DNA of 27,597 nucleotides, taken from Eubacteriales bacterium (GTDB taxonomy: Bacteria > Bacillota_A > Clostridia > Christensenellales > Aristaeellaceae). Below, one piece after another: positions 6,351 through 14,707 of the stretch. The DNA is taken from NCBI GenBank assembly GCA_030528845.1, contig JAUMYC010000006.1:1-27597 (forward strand), written 5' to 3'. The translations under genes and the position numbers were made by a program. Every line of letters begins with the position of its first letter. The stretch's first letter is position 1. Below the pieces are notes generated by a model. The model was given only the letters and a program-made list of their open reading frames with translations, searched no databases and was not told the origin of the DNA.

Positions 6351-8081
6351 ATGCATAACTCTCGCTGGAAGAAATTCTTTTCGTATTATAAGCCGCATCT
6401 TGGAAAGTTCTCCCTCGTTCTGCTCTGCTCGCTGATCGGGGCGGGCGTGGAGCTGGTCATGCCGCTCTTCGCCCAGCACATCGCCGACACCTCCTTCGGC
6501 GAGGCTGCGCGGGGCGTTTCGCCCGGGCTGCTTGGGCTGATGTGCGCGCTGGCGCTGATCGAGCTCGGTGCGAATTATTACAAGGACATCCACGGCCATT
6601 CGCTGGGCGCGCAGATGGAAAACGAGCTGCGGCAGGAGCTGTACGACCATCTGCAGAAGCTGCCCTTTTCCTTTTATGATAAACACCCCGTGGGCGATCT
6701 CATGTCCCGCCTGACGGGCGACCTTCTGGAGCTGGCCGAGCTTTATCACCACGGGCCGGAGGATTACGTCGTCAACGCGCTGACCTGCCTGGGCGCGCTG
6801 GCCATCCTCTTTCCCATCAACGCCAAGCTCACGCTCCTCCTTTTGCTGTTCATGGTCGTGCTGGGCGTCTGGACGTGGCGCATGAACGCGCGCGTCGAGC
6901 GCGCAAGCGCTCTGCAGCAAAGCCGCATCGGGCAGATCAACGCGCACGCGCAGGACGCGCTGCAGGGCATCCGCACGGTGCAGTCCTATTCTCTCGAGGG
7001 CGAGATGAGCCGCCGCTTTGCCGGGCTGGCCGGCTCGTTTTACGACGCGCGCGTGGGCATTTACAGGGCGGAAGGCTATGCGTGGCAGGGCATGTCGCTC
7101 ATCAGCCGCTTCATCCGCATCGCCGCCATGTTCGTCGGCGGCCTGCTGGCGATGAAGGGCGAGCTGGACACGGCGGGCTTTGTGGCGTTTTTGCTCTATG
7201 CGGGTTATCTGATCGAGCCCGTGCGTCAGCTTGCTTGGATGGCAACGCAGTTTCATCGGGGCATGGCAGGCTTCGGCCGCGTGATGGACGTCCTCGAGAT
7301 CGAGCCGGAGATCGCCGACGGGGCCGAAGCGAAGCCCTGCGCGCGGCTCAGGGGCGAGATCTCGCTGGAAAATGTGCATTTTTCTTATGGGGAAGGCCTG
7401 CCCGAGGTGCTCTGCGGGGTCAGCCTGCGCGTCGCGCAGCAGGAGACCGTCGCGCTCGTGGGCGCGTCGGGCATCGGCAAAACGACCTTGCTCTCGCTCA
7501 TCCCGCGCTTTTATGAGGCGCAGCAGGGCCGCGTGTGCATAGACGGGCGCGACGTGCGCAGCTATCGGCTGGAAGACCTGCGCGGCAGCATCGCCATCGT
7601 GCGGCAGGAGAGCGCGCTCTTTTCGGGCAGCGTGCTGGAGAACATCCGCATGGGCAGGCCGCAGGCCACCCGGGAGGAAGTCGTCGAGGCGGCGAAGCTG
7701 GCCGACGCGGACGGGTTCATCCGCGCGCTGCCCGAGGGCTACGACAGCGACGTCGGCCCGCAGGGAGTGCGCCTCTCCGGCGGGCAGAGGCAGCGCATCT
7801 GCATCGCGCGCGCCTTTCTCAAGGATGCGCCCATCCTGCTGCTCGACGAGGCTACCAGCGCCCTCGACGGCGAGAGCGAGGCCGAGGTGCAGCGCTCGCT
7901 CGAGCGGCTGCGCGCCGGGCGCACCACCATCATCGTGGCGCATAGGCTCTCCACCGTGCGCAATGCGGACCGCATCTGCGTGCTCGACGCAAGCGGCGTG
8001 TGCGAGCAGGGTACGCACGAAGAGCTCCTGCAAAAGAACGCAGCCTACGCCGCGCTCTATCGCCAATACGACCTGATCTGA
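6351..8081 (+). CDS. ABC exporter, fused membrane and ATPase domains (MsbA/LmrA type)
   Basis: This 576-aa half-transporter exports lipids, drugs or peptides across the cytoplasmic membrane and should act as a homo- or heterodimer. The membrane domain spans about residues 18-300. The ATPase domain shows Walker A GASGIGKT (371-378), the Q-loop Gln419, signature LSGGQ (475-479), Walker B LLLDE with catalytic Glu500, and the switch His531. The start is ATG 6351 with GGAGG six nt upstream. An in-frame ATG at 6297 sits just after the attenuator T-run and has no ribosome site. Expression is probably controlled by the leader at 6190-6295. lrgA follows after 11 bp, so the genes are likely co-transcribed. 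The substrate is unknown. Confidence 0.95.
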   Translation: MHNSRWKKFFSYYKPHLGKFSLVLLCSLIGAGVELVMPLFAQHIADTSFGEAARGVSPGLLGLMCALALIELGANYYKDIHGHSLGAQMENELRQELYDHLQKLPFSFYDKHPVGDLMSRLTGDLLELAELYHHGPEDYVVNALTCLGALAILFPINAKLTLLLLLFMVVLGVWTWRMNARVERASALQQSRIGQINAHAQDALQGIRTVQSYSLEGEMSRRFAGLAGSFYDARVGIYRAEGYAWQGMSLISRFIRIAAMFVGGLLAMKGELDTAGFVAFLLYAGYLIEPVRQLAWMATQFHRGMAGFGRVMDVLEIEPEIADGAEAKPCARLRGEISLENVHFSYGEGLPEVLCGVSLRVAQQETVALVGASGIGKTTLLSLIPRFYEAQQGRVCIDGRDVRSYRLEDLRGSIAIVRQESALFSGSVLENIRMGRPQATREEVVEAAKLADADGFIRALPEGYDSDVGPQGVRLSGGQRQRICIARAFLKDAPILLLDEATSALDGESEAEVQRSLERLRAGRTTIIVAHRLSTVRNADRICVLDASGVCEQGTHEELLQKNAAYAALYRQYDLI

Positions 8082-8092
8082 AAGGAAACGCG

Positions 8093-8446
8093 ATGAAATA
8101 TCTCTTTCAATTCCTGCGCATCCTCGCCGTGTGTCTGCTCGGCGAGGTTTTGGGCGCAGTCCTCCCGCTGCCCGTTCCGGGCAGCATCTACGGCCTGCTG
8201 CTGATGCTGCTCGCGCTGAAAACGGGTCTGTTCAAGCTGGAGCAGGTGCGCGAAACGGCGCTCTTTCTCATCGCCGTCATGCCGGTGATGTTCGTTCCGG
8301 CGGCCGCGGGCGTCATGGAACTGCTCGGCTCTCTGCGCGACATGCTCCTGCCCATCTGCATCGCGGTCGTGCCGGTGACGGTGCTGGTGATGGCCGTCGG
8401 CGGCAAGGTGACGCAGGCCATCGCGGAAAGGGGGCGCGGAAAATGA
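8093..8446 (+). CDS. lrgA: CidA/LrgA-family holin-like membrane protein
   Basis: This 117-aa protein with four predicted membrane helices belongs to the CidA/LrgA family. The segment LPLPVPGSIYGLLLMLLAL matches the family's conserved PxPVPGxxxGLxLL pattern. Family members modulate autolysis, and work in several bacteria links LrgAB and CidAB to transport of pyruvate or small acids. ATG 8093 follows AAAGGAAA. The stop overlaps the lrgB start (ATGA), the usual tight lrgAB pairing. Confidence 0.92.
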   Translation: MKYLFQFLRILAVCLLGEVLGAVLPLPVPGSIYGLLLMLLALKTGLFKLEQVRETALFLIAVMPVMFVPAAAGVMELLGSLRDMLLPICIAVVPVTVLVMAVGGKVTQAIAERGRGK

Positions 8447-9138
8447 CGGAGTTTCTGCAAAGTTCCTCGGCGTGGGGCTGCGCGCTGACGCTGCTGGCCT
8501 TCGCCGTCGGGACGTTTATCCACAAAAAGACGAAGCAGGCCTGGTGCAACCCGCTGCTCATCGGCTCGCTCTTGGTCATCTGCACGCTCGGCGCGCTGCG
8601 CATCCCCTACGCGCAGTATAAAGCGAGCGCGCAGCCGATCAGCTATCTTCTGCTCCCGGCCACGGTGAGCCTCGCCGTGCCGCTGTATGAGAGCTGGGAG
8701 ATCCTGCGCAAAAACGCGCCGGCGATCTTCGCGGGCATCGCCGCGGGCACGCTGACCAGCCTCGGCTCGATCACGCTCATGGCGTGGCTTTTGCACCTGT
8801 CGCCCGCGCAGTATGCCACCTTGCTGCCCAAATCCGTCACCACCGCCATCGGCATGGACGTGGCCGGGCTGCTCGGCGGTATGGCTCCGCTCGCCGGCGC
8901 GGTGATCATCCTGACCGGCATCGCGGGAAACCTCCTTGCCGTGTGGGTCTGCCGCGTTTTCCGCATCACCTCGCCCATGGCGCGCGGCGTGGGTGTCGGC
9001 ACGGCTTCGCACGCCATCGGCACGGCCAAGGCCATGGAAATGGGCAAGACGGAAGGGGCCATGAGCTCTCTTTCCATCGCCGTGGCGGGCGTGCTCACCG
9101 CGCTGCTCGCCCCGCTCTTTGCCGGGTTCGTCGGCTGA
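8443..9138 (+). CDS. lrgB: LrgB-family membrane protein
   Basis: This 231-aa LrgB/CidB-type protein has about six to seven hydrophobic segments. Family landmarks are the central LLPKSVTTAIGMDVAGLLGG and the GVGTASHAIGTAKA segment. It acts with LrgA as a membrane complex in control of murein hydrolase activity or small-acid export. Its ATG lies within the lrgA stop, indicating coupled translation. No clear terminator follows; a strong promoter for the next gene starts 7 bp after the stop. Confidence 0.95.
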   Translation: MTEFLQSSSAWGCALTLLAFAVGTFIHKKTKQAWCNPLLIGSLLVICTLGALRIPYAQYKASAQPISYLLLPATVSLAVPLYESWEILRKNAPAIFAGIAAGTLTSLGSITLMAWLLHLSPAQYATLLPKSVTTAIGMDVAGLLGGMAPLAGAVIILTGIAGNLLAVWVCRVFRITSPMARGVGVGTASHAIGTAKAMEMGKTEGAMSSLSIAVAGVLTALLAPLFAGFVG

Positions 9139-9145
9139 TAAAAAG

Positions 9146-9174
9146 TTGACACGCCGCCGTGCGGGTGCTATCAT
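9146..9174 (+). promoter_or_regulatory. Strong sigma-A promoter for the GNAT-HAD pair
   Basis: A perfect TTGACA (9146-9151), a 17-bp spacer and TATCAT (9169-9174, one mismatch) lie 39 bp upstream of the ATG at 9214. Confidence 0.9.
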
Positions 9175-9213
9175 ACTGCGCAAACGAAACGCCGCAAAAG
9201 GGAGGCTGCTGTT

Positions 9214-9690
9214 ATGAACGTCGTCATCCGCAGGGCCGTGCAGGAGGACAATCTGAAGATCCGTCCGCTGCAGACCGAGATCGCCAGGCTGCATCACGAG
9301 GGAAAGCCGGAGCTGTTCAAGGCCGAGCCGCGCTTTCACAGCGAAGAGGCCTTTGCAGGCATGCTCGCCGACCCTGAGCATTTCATCTTCATCGCCGAGG
9401 CGGACGGGCGCGTGGTGGGCTATGCGTTCGCCTTTATCAGCCATGTCAGAAACCACCCGACGTATATCGATTTTGACCGCTTCTATATCGACGATATCTG
9501 CGTTCTGGAGGAATGCAGGGGCAGGGGCGTCGGGCGCAGGCTGTTCGAAGCATGCAGAGAACAGGCGCAGAAGACGGACTGCAAGGTGATGGACCTTGGC
9601 GTGTTCGGCTTCAATACGGGCGCGATCGCCTTTTACGAGGCCTGCGGCATGACGGAGCAGCAGCGCAGGATGGAGATCGTGCTGCGCTGA
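9214..9690 (+). CDS. GNAT-family N-acetyltransferase
   Basis: This 158-aa single-domain GNAT protein has the acetyl-CoA pyrophosphate-binding loop RGRGVGRRLF at about 107-116, preceded by the beta-strand IDDICVLEECRG. It ends with the typical NTGAIAFYEACGM segment of motif B. It transfers an acetyl group from acetyl-CoA to an amine, but the substrate cannot be told. The start ATG 9214 has GGGAGG eight nt upstream. It is the first gene after the 9146 promoter and is followed 32 bp later by a HAD phosphatase, and the pair shares a terminator. Confidence 0.93.
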   Translation: MNVVIRRAVQEDNLKIRPLQTEIARLHHEGKPELFKAEPRFHSEEAFAGMLADPEHFIFIAEADGRVVGYAFAFISHVRNHPTYIDFDRFYIDDICVLEECRGRGVGRRLFEACREQAQKTDCKVMDLGVFGFNTGAIAFYEACGMTEQQRRMEIVLR

Positions 9691-9722
9691 AAAAAAGAGG
9701 CACGAACGGGGAGGAGATGCTG

Positions 9723-10490
9723 ATGAACGGGATCCGCATGATCGCCGTCGATCTGGACGGCACCTTGCTGCGCGGCGACAAGACCGTTTCGCAGTATACG
9801 CTGGAAACGATCCGACGCGCGCGGGAAAAGGGCCTGCGCTTTGTCATCGCCACGGCGCGGCCCGTGCGCGCCGTGCGGCAGATGCTGCCCGGGCTTCCCA
9901 TGGACGCCGGGATCTATCACAACGGCGCGGTGATTTGGAACGCGCACGCCCGCATAGGCGGGTTCGGCATCGCAGATCCCGCGCAGGTCGCTCGCGTGCT
10001 CCTGCGCAGCAGGCCGCAGAGCCGCATTTCGGTGGAATCGGACGAGGTGCTCTATGCAAACTACCCGGCGGACGAAACGTGGCCGGGCATAGAATACGTC
10101 TGTACACAGGATTTTTCGCAGATAGAGGGCGCGGTCGCGGACAAGATCATCGTGGAGGCGGATACGCAGGAGAAGGTAAGCGAGATCGGCGCGCTGCTGC
10201 CGGAAGACTGCTACGCGCAGCTGTGCGAAAACCGGCTGGCGCTGTGCATGCATAAGGAGGCGAGCAAGCCCCGGGCGCTCGCGCTGGTCGCGCAGATGTA
10301 CGGCGTTGCGATGGAGGAGATCGCGTGTTTCGGAGACGATCACAACGATATCGCCATGCTGCGCGCCTGCGGCTGCGGCGTCGCGGTCGCCAATGCCATA
10401 AACGAAGTCAAGCAGGCGGCGGATATCACGCTGGCTTATACAAACGAAGAAGACGGCGTCGCGCGCTGGATCGAAGAAAATCTGCTGTGA
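9723..10490 (+). CDS. Cof-type HAD-IIB phosphatase
   Basis: This 255-aa protein belongs to the Cof/YbjI-like subfamily of HAD phosphatases, which dephosphorylate sugar phosphates, FMN or related small molecules. Motif I is DLDGT with the nucleophile Asp10 and acid/base Asp12. Motif II is the Thr in VIATARP, and motif IV is the C-terminal GDDHNDIAML. The C2 cap lies between motifs II and III, which defines class IIB. I prefer ATG 9723 over the ATG at 9717 because GGGGAGG then has normal spacing. The substrate is unknown. Confidence 0.94.
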   Translation: MNGIRMIAVDLDGTLLRGDKTVSQYTLETIRRAREKGLRFVIATARPVRAVRQMLPGLPMDAGIYHNGAVIWNAHARIGGFGIADPAQVARVLLRSRPQSRISVESDEVLYANYPADETWPGIEYVCTQDFSQIEGAVADKIIVEADTQEKVSEIGALLPEDCYAQLCENRLALCMHKEASKPRALALVAQMYGVAMEEIACFGDDHNDIAMLRACGCGVAVANAINEVKQAADITLAYTNEEDGVARWIEENLL

Positions 10491-10496
10491 CGTAAA

Positions 10497-10531
10497 CAAG
10501 CCCCGGAACGCTCTCCGGGGCCTGTTTTTTT
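10497..10531 (+). terminator. Rho-independent terminator after the HAD gene
   Basis: An 8-bp perfect stem GCCCCGGA/TCCGGGGC (10500-10507 with 10514-10521), extended past one mismatch, has a 6-nt loop and a run of seven T (10525-10531). Confidence 0.93.
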
Positions 10532-10567
10532 ATGCATGTCGTGTACGGCGGAAATATGGAAAAAGAG

Positions 10568-10596
10568 ATGCCATGGGCGAAGAAAACTGGTATAAT
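10568..10596 (+). promoter_or_regulatory. Extended -10 promoter of the six-gene operon
   Basis: TGGTATAAT (10588-10596) is a perfect -10 with the TGn extension. A weak -35, ATGCCA (10568-10573), sits 17 bp upstream. It serves the TTG start at 10635 and probably everything to 16093. Confidence 0.75.
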
Positions 10597-10634
10597 GATG
10601 GAGGTGCAGTCGCAAAGGAAGGGAGGCGGCGGGA

Positions 10635-11453
10635 TTGCAGAATCTGAGCGGAAAGGAAAAGCGGCTCCTGCGCCGTCTTCAGACGGAAAAAGGCGCGATG
10701 CGCGGGCATATGACGGCGCTGTTTCGGCTGCCGGGGCGGCCCGAGCCGGACGTGGAACGGCCGAAGGGGCTGCGCGAGCGGCTTTGCGCGCTGCGCCTGC
10801 GGACGAACGACCCGCTCACGGGCGTTCTCTCTTCGCACAGTGCGCAGATGGAGCTTCTGCGCGCGAAAAGGCAGGAAAAGTGGATCCCGCGCACATGGGC
10901 CGTCGGCAGAAAATTCCGGGAAGTTCAATGGAAAGAGATGCCGGAATCGGTCGTGCTGCGGCCGGATCACCTGCCCGGAGAAAAGTGCCTGATCGACAGG
11001 AGCCAAAAAGGCTGGAAAAAGAAGGCGAAGCACAAGTTCAAAAAATGGATGCGCCGCAATGCGTTTGCGAAGACCGGGTATCCGGAATACGCGCAGACGG
11101 AGCCGCTCGTGCTGGTGGAAGAAAGCCGACCGGGGAGAATGCTCCATGTGCTGTGCATCGGGGGAGAGGTCCGCGCGATGTATTGGCAGGAGGAGCCGGG
11201 ATGCGTAATGGACGCCTTCGGCGGCGTTCTTTGCGAAAGGAGCGCGAAAGCGCCCGATCCGCTGTCGGAGATCCATTCCTTCTGCCGGGAGGTCTCGGCG
11301 GATTTCCCGTTTATGAAGCTTGCATTGATCATCGGGGAAGGGCAGCCGAAATGCACGGGGATATCGCTGCGCGAGGAAATGGAATTTTTCGAGAGCATCC
11401 CGGCGGAGCTGGACGAAGAGCTGGGCTCGATGCTGAAGCTCCCGAATGCATAA
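10635..11453 (+). CDS. TupA-like ATP-grasp family protein, probably degenerate
   Basis: This 272-aa protein resembles the TupA-like ATP-grasp family found in capsule and teichuronopeptide-type clusters. The matching parts are a helix GWKKKAKHKFKKWMRRN (126-142), the LVLVEES strand (158-164), LHVLCIGGEVRAMY (170-183) and SADFPFMKLALI (221-232). The residues I expect for ATP and metal binding look lost: the usual Lys-rich and Gly-rich segment is replaced by VVLRPDHLPGEKCL, and the late acidic position of the DFPFxxxDLY pattern is Ala230. It may be a non-catalytic member. The start is TTG 10635 behind GGGAGG. It is the first gene of the operon, 24 bp before the MFS gene. The family call is from memory of the pattern, so moderate. 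Confidence 0.6.
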   Translation: MQNLSGKEKRLLRRLQTEKGAMRGHMTALFRLPGRPEPDVERPKGLRERLCALRLRTNDPLTGVLSSHSAQMELLRAKRQEKWIPRTWAVGRKFREVQWKEMPESVVLRPDHLPGEKCLIDRSQKGWKKKAKHKFKKWMRRNAFAKTGYPEYAQTEPLVLVEESRPGRMLHVLCIGGEVRAMYWQEEPGCVMDAFGGVLCERSAKAPDPLSEIHSFCREVSADFPFMKLALIIGEGQPKCTGISLREEMEFFESIPAELDEELGSMLKLPNA

Positions 11454-11477
11454 ACACACAAGAGGAGAGGGTCGGGT

Positions 11478-12743
11478 TTGGAACAGAACAAAATGAACAT
11501 CGTGCGCAGCTTCAAGGCGCTGCGCGGAAATGCAAAGGCCTGCGTGTGGACGGAATGGATGTGGGCTGTGCCGAACACCCTGTATGCGGCCTATGCGACG
11601 CTGTACATGCAGGAGCTGGGCCTGAGCCTTGCCGAGATCGGCCTGGTCTCGTCGCTGGGCCTCGTGGTGCAGATCATCGCCTCGCTGCTCTCGGGCGTGA
11701 TCGCAGACAAAATGGGCCGCAGGCTCACCACGTTTATCTTCGATATGATCTCTTGGGGCATCCCGGTGTTTCTGTGGTCGGTCGCGCAGTCGTTTGAATG
11801 GTTCGTAGCGGCGGCAATGTGCAACGGCCTCTGGCGCATCACGGGCGTCACCTTCGGCCTTTTGTCGGTGGAGGACGCTCCGCAGGAGCAGCTCGTGCAC
11901 ATCTTCTCCCTGTCCGAGCTGATGAGCCTGTTTTCTGCGTTCTTTGCTCCGGTTTCAAAAGTCTGCGTGGATATCTGGGGCGTCGTGCCCACCATGCGCG
12001 TGATCTATGCCATTTCCTGCACGCTGATGGTCACAAAGTTCATCCTGCTCTTTTTCATCACCAAGGAGACGCAGGTCGGCCTCCGGCGCATGCAGGAGAC
12101 GAAGAACACCAGCCCCTTTGCGCTCCTGTGGGATTGCCGGCGCGTGTTCTGGAATCTGCTCAAGAGCAGGGAGATGCTGCTGACCATCGGCATCCTCGTT
12201 TCGTATAATGTCGTGATGTCGCTCAACGGCAGCTTCTGGTCCGTCATCGTGACCAACCGCATGGGCGTGAGCAAGGCGGACGTTTCGCTCTACGCCATGA
12301 TCAAGCAGGTGCTGCAGCTTTCCATCATCATCTTCATCGTGCCCCGGTTCAGTTCCAAAAAGTTCAAAAACCCGATGCTGCTCAGCTGGGGCCTGTTCGC
12401 GCTTGCGCAGCTGATCATCATCTGCACCCCGGTCGGTCTGGCTTCCGCGCCGGTGCTCATGGTGCTCTCCGCAGCGCTGGAGGGCGTCGCCATCGCCTGT
12501 ATGAGCCCGGTGCTCGAATCGCTGGTCTATATCAATTCCGACCCGGAGGAGCGCTCGCGCATCCTCGGCATGGTGTATGCCATCATGCTTCTGATCATGA
12601 CGGTCTTCCCGATGGCGGCCGGCACCCTTTCCGAATGGGACGTGCGCGCGCCGATGTATATCAACCTCGTTCTCTTTGCCGTGGGCAGCGCGTTCACCTG
12701 CGCGCTGTGGAATATCCGTAAAAACGAATTGAGAGGGGAATGA
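11478..12743 (+). CDS. Major facilitator superfamily transporter
   Basis: This 421-aa protein has about twelve hydrophobic segments and the MFS loop 2-3 signature GVIADKMGRR near residues 75-84. A hydrophilic central loop at about 195-225 separates two six-helix halves. It moves an unknown solute, probably as a proton symporter or antiporter. The start is TTG 11478 after AGGAGAGGG. Only 3 bp separate its stop from the ATG of the serine hydrolase, so the two are very likely translated together. That pairing suggests a transporter working with an esterase or peptidase on the same compound, but the sequence does not say which. Confidence 0.92.
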   Translation: MEQNKMNIVRSFKALRGNAKACVWTEWMWAVPNTLYAAYATLYMQELGLSLAEIGLVSSLGLVVQIIASLLSGVIADKMGRRLTTFIFDMISWGIPVFLWSVAQSFEWFVAAAMCNGLWRITGVTFGLLSVEDAPQEQLVHIFSLSELMSLFSAFFAPVSKVCVDIWGVVPTMRVIYAISCTLMVTKFILLFFITKETQVGLRRMQETKNTSPFALLWDCRRVFWNLLKSREMLLTIGILVSYNVVMSLNGSFWSVIVTNRMGVSKADVSLYAMIKQVLQLSIIIFIVPRFSSKKFKNPMLLSWGLFALAQLIIICTPVGLASAPVLMVLSAALEGVAIACMSPVLESLVYINSDPEERSRILGMVYAIMLLIMTVFPMAAGTLSEWDVRAPMYINLVLFAVGSAFTCALWNIRKNELRGE

Positions 12744-12746
12744 AAA

Positions 12747-14183
12747 ATGGTATTTCCGAAAAATGATTTCCTGAGGGCTACTCCCGAATCGCAGGGCGTA
12801 TCAAGCGGCGCGATCATAGGCGCGCTGGAGGCGATCCGCGCATCCGGCAAGGATATCCATTCCATGCTGGTGCTCAAAAACGGCTATCTCATCAGCGAGA
12901 CCTATTTCGCTCCCTATACCGAGCACACGAAGCATTCCATGTTCTCCTGCTCGAAGACCTTCACCTCCATGCTCATCGGCATCGCGCAGGGCAAGGGTCT
13001 GCTCAGCCTTTCCGACAAAGTCGCCTCCTTCTTCCCGGACAAGCTGCCCGCCGAGCCGAGCGAAAATCTGTTGCAGATGACCATCCGCGACCTTCTGCAC
13101 ATGGCCACGGGCAACGATCAGGACACCTACGGCCACATGGTGCGCAGCGGCGGAGACTGGGTCGAGGCGTTCCTCGCGCGCCCGGTCGAACACGCGCCCG
13201 GCACCTTCTTCCGCTATAACACCGGCGCGACCTATATGCTCTCCGCCATTTTGACGAAAGTGACCGGCAAGACCGCGCTGGAGCTTGCGAACGAATGGAT
13301 CTTCGACACCATCGGCATCCGCTTTGCCAACTGGGACGCCTCTCCGCAGGGCATCTCGCAGGGCGGCACCGGCCTGCATCTCACGCCCCGCCAGATGGCG
13401 CGCTTTGGCCTTTTGCTGCTCAATAAGGGCAATTGGGACGGCAGGCAGCTCATCCCGGAGGAATATGTTCTGGAGGCGCAGGAGAAGAAGATCGACACGA
13501 GCAACCATATCGACCATCCGGACTGGTGCTCCGGCTATTGCTATCAGATGTGGCGCTGCTCCTTCGGGGCCTATCGCGCCGACGGTATGGGCGGCCAGTT
13601 CATCGTGGTCTTCCCGGAGCAGAACGCCGTGGTCGTCTTTACCAGCGCGCTGGGCGCGGATATCGTCTTCCCCATGGACGTCGCGCACGAGCATCTGGCC
13701 GAGGCGCTGCGCGGAAACGAGCCCCTGCCCGAGGACGAATGCGCGCAGGAACAGCTTGCTTGCCTGAGCAAGGGCTTTGCGCTGCCCGCCGGCCAGCCCA
13801 TTCCCGCAGAGGCGATGGCGAACGTGCCGTGGGGCAAAAAGATCGTGCTGAACGAAAAGCTCTTCGGCATTGCCGATTCCATCACCCTGTACGGCGGAAG
13901 GTTTGCCCTCGGCACGAGGTTCGGTTCCATGGACTTTGCGTTCAAGTGGAACGCGCCGATCCTCTCCGCGCGAGGCATCCCCATGCTCTTTGGCCGCAGG
14001 AGGGGCGCAAAGGTCTCCTGCATGGCAAGCTGGAAGGACGGCGCGCTCGTTCTGCGCGTGAACGTGCTGGAGGAACCGGCGACTGCCTATATCACGATCC
14101 GCTTTGAAGGCGCACAGGCCTCCGTCGAGGTGAAGTCCACCGCCTTTATCGCCGAACAGAGCCTGAAGGGGACGATCGCATGA
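12747..14183 (+). CDS. Serine hydrolase, beta-lactamase/class C-like, long form
   Basis: This 478-aa protein has SxxK at S67-C-S-K70 (HSMFSCSKTFTS) and the tyrosine motif at Y157-N-T. The DGMGGQFIVVFPEQNAVVVFT segment (from about 280) corresponds to the third active-site strand of the fold. About 140 further C-terminal residues form a beta-rich domain of the kind seen in other COG1680 members. There is no signal peptide, so it is probably a cytoplasmic esterase or peptidase. The ATG 12747 lies 3 bp after the MFS stop, with GAGAGGGG upstream. Its stop overlaps the thpR ATG. It is the larger paralogue of the enzyme at 5246-6115. Confidence 0.92.
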   Translation: MVFPKNDFLRATPESQGVSSGAIIGALEAIRASGKDIHSMLVLKNGYLISETYFAPYTEHTKHSMFSCSKTFTSMLIGIAQGKGLLSLSDKVASFFPDKLPAEPSENLLQMTIRDLLHMATGNDQDTYGHMVRSGGDWVEAFLARPVEHAPGTFFRYNTGATYMLSAILTKVTGKTALELANEWIFDTIGIRFANWDASPQGISQGGTGLHLTPRQMARFGLLLLNKGNWDGRQLIPEEYVLEAQEKKIDTSNHIDHPDWCSGYCYQMWRCSFGAYRADGMGGQFIVVFPEQNAVVVFTSALGADIVFPMDVAHEHLAEALRGNEPLPEDECAQEQLACLSKGFALPAGQPIPAEAMANVPWGKKIVLNEKLFGIADSITLYGGRFALGTRFGSMDFAFKWNAPILSARGIPMLFGRRRGAKVSCMASWKDGALVLRVNVLEEPATAYITIRFEGAQASVEVKSTAFIAEQSLKGTIA

Positions 14184-14707
14184 GGCTGTTCGTCGGCATT
14201 GAGATCAACGACGAAGCCCGGGCTGCACTGAGCACAGCCCGGGCTTCCTGGGAAAGGTCCGCTAAGGCGAAATTCTGCGATGCGGACCTGTATCACCTCA
14301 CGCTCGCTTTCATCGGCAATGTGGAGCCGGAGCGCCTCGGCGATTTGAAAAGGACGCTGGGGAAGGTGCGCTTCAGGCCGTTTTCGATCAAGACCGGTCA
14401 GGCGGACAGATTTGAAAAGGGGATATTGTTTGCGGGCGTGCAGGAGCCGAACGAGGGGCTCTCTGCGCTGCAAAGTGCGGTCGCACAGGAGCTCAGAGAA
14501 GACGGCTGGGCGATGGAGGACAGGCCGTATCACCCGCATATCACCATGGCGTGGCAGGCGGAGGAATTCGGCACGCCGCCGAAGATCGAGCCCGTCACCA
14601 TGCCTGTACGGCGATTTGCCTTGTTTGAGAGCGCGCAGGTGGACGGGCGGTTTTGCTACACGCCGATCGCGCATTGGGAGGCAAGGGATGAACTGGAACG
14701 AATTTGA
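14180..14707 (+). CDS. thpR: RNA 2',3'-cyclic phosphodiesterase ThpR (2H / LigT family)
   Basis: This 175-aa 2H phosphoesterase carries the two signature HxTx motifs, H39-L-T41-L (YHLTLAFIG) and H120-I-T122-M (YHPHITMAW), at the spacing expected for LigT/ThpR. The N-terminal MRLFVGIEI is also typical. Family members hydrolyse 2',3'-cyclic phosphates on RNA ends and can ligate tRNA halves with 2'-5' linkages in vitro. The ATG overlaps the previous stop (ATGA). The 3' end overlaps the QueG-like start by 20 nt. A perfect 13-bp inverted repeat lies in its early codons (14213-14247). Confidence 0.93.
   Translation: MRLFVGIEINDEARAALSTARASWERSAKAKFCDADLYHLTLAFIGNVEPERLGDLKRTLGKVRFRPFSIKTGQADRFEKGILFAGVQEPNEGLSALQSAVAQELREDGWAMEDRPYHPHITMAWQAEEFGTPPKIEPVTMPVRRFALFESAQVDGRFCYTPIAHWEARDELERI
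14213..14247. repeat. Perfect 13-bp inverted repeat inside thpR
   Basis: GAAGCCCGGGCTG (14213-14225) and its exact reverse complement (14235-14247) flank 9 nt. Each arm contains the palindrome GCCCGGGC. The hairpin falls in codons 12-23 of thpR and has no T-tract on either strand, so it does not look like a terminator. Confidence 0.8.

Noticed and set aside
6177..8066. A 629-codon open frame on the minus strand opposite the ABC exporter
   Set aside because: Low-complexity shadow translation rich in His, Arg and Ala. The plus strand has all ABC motifs in frame.
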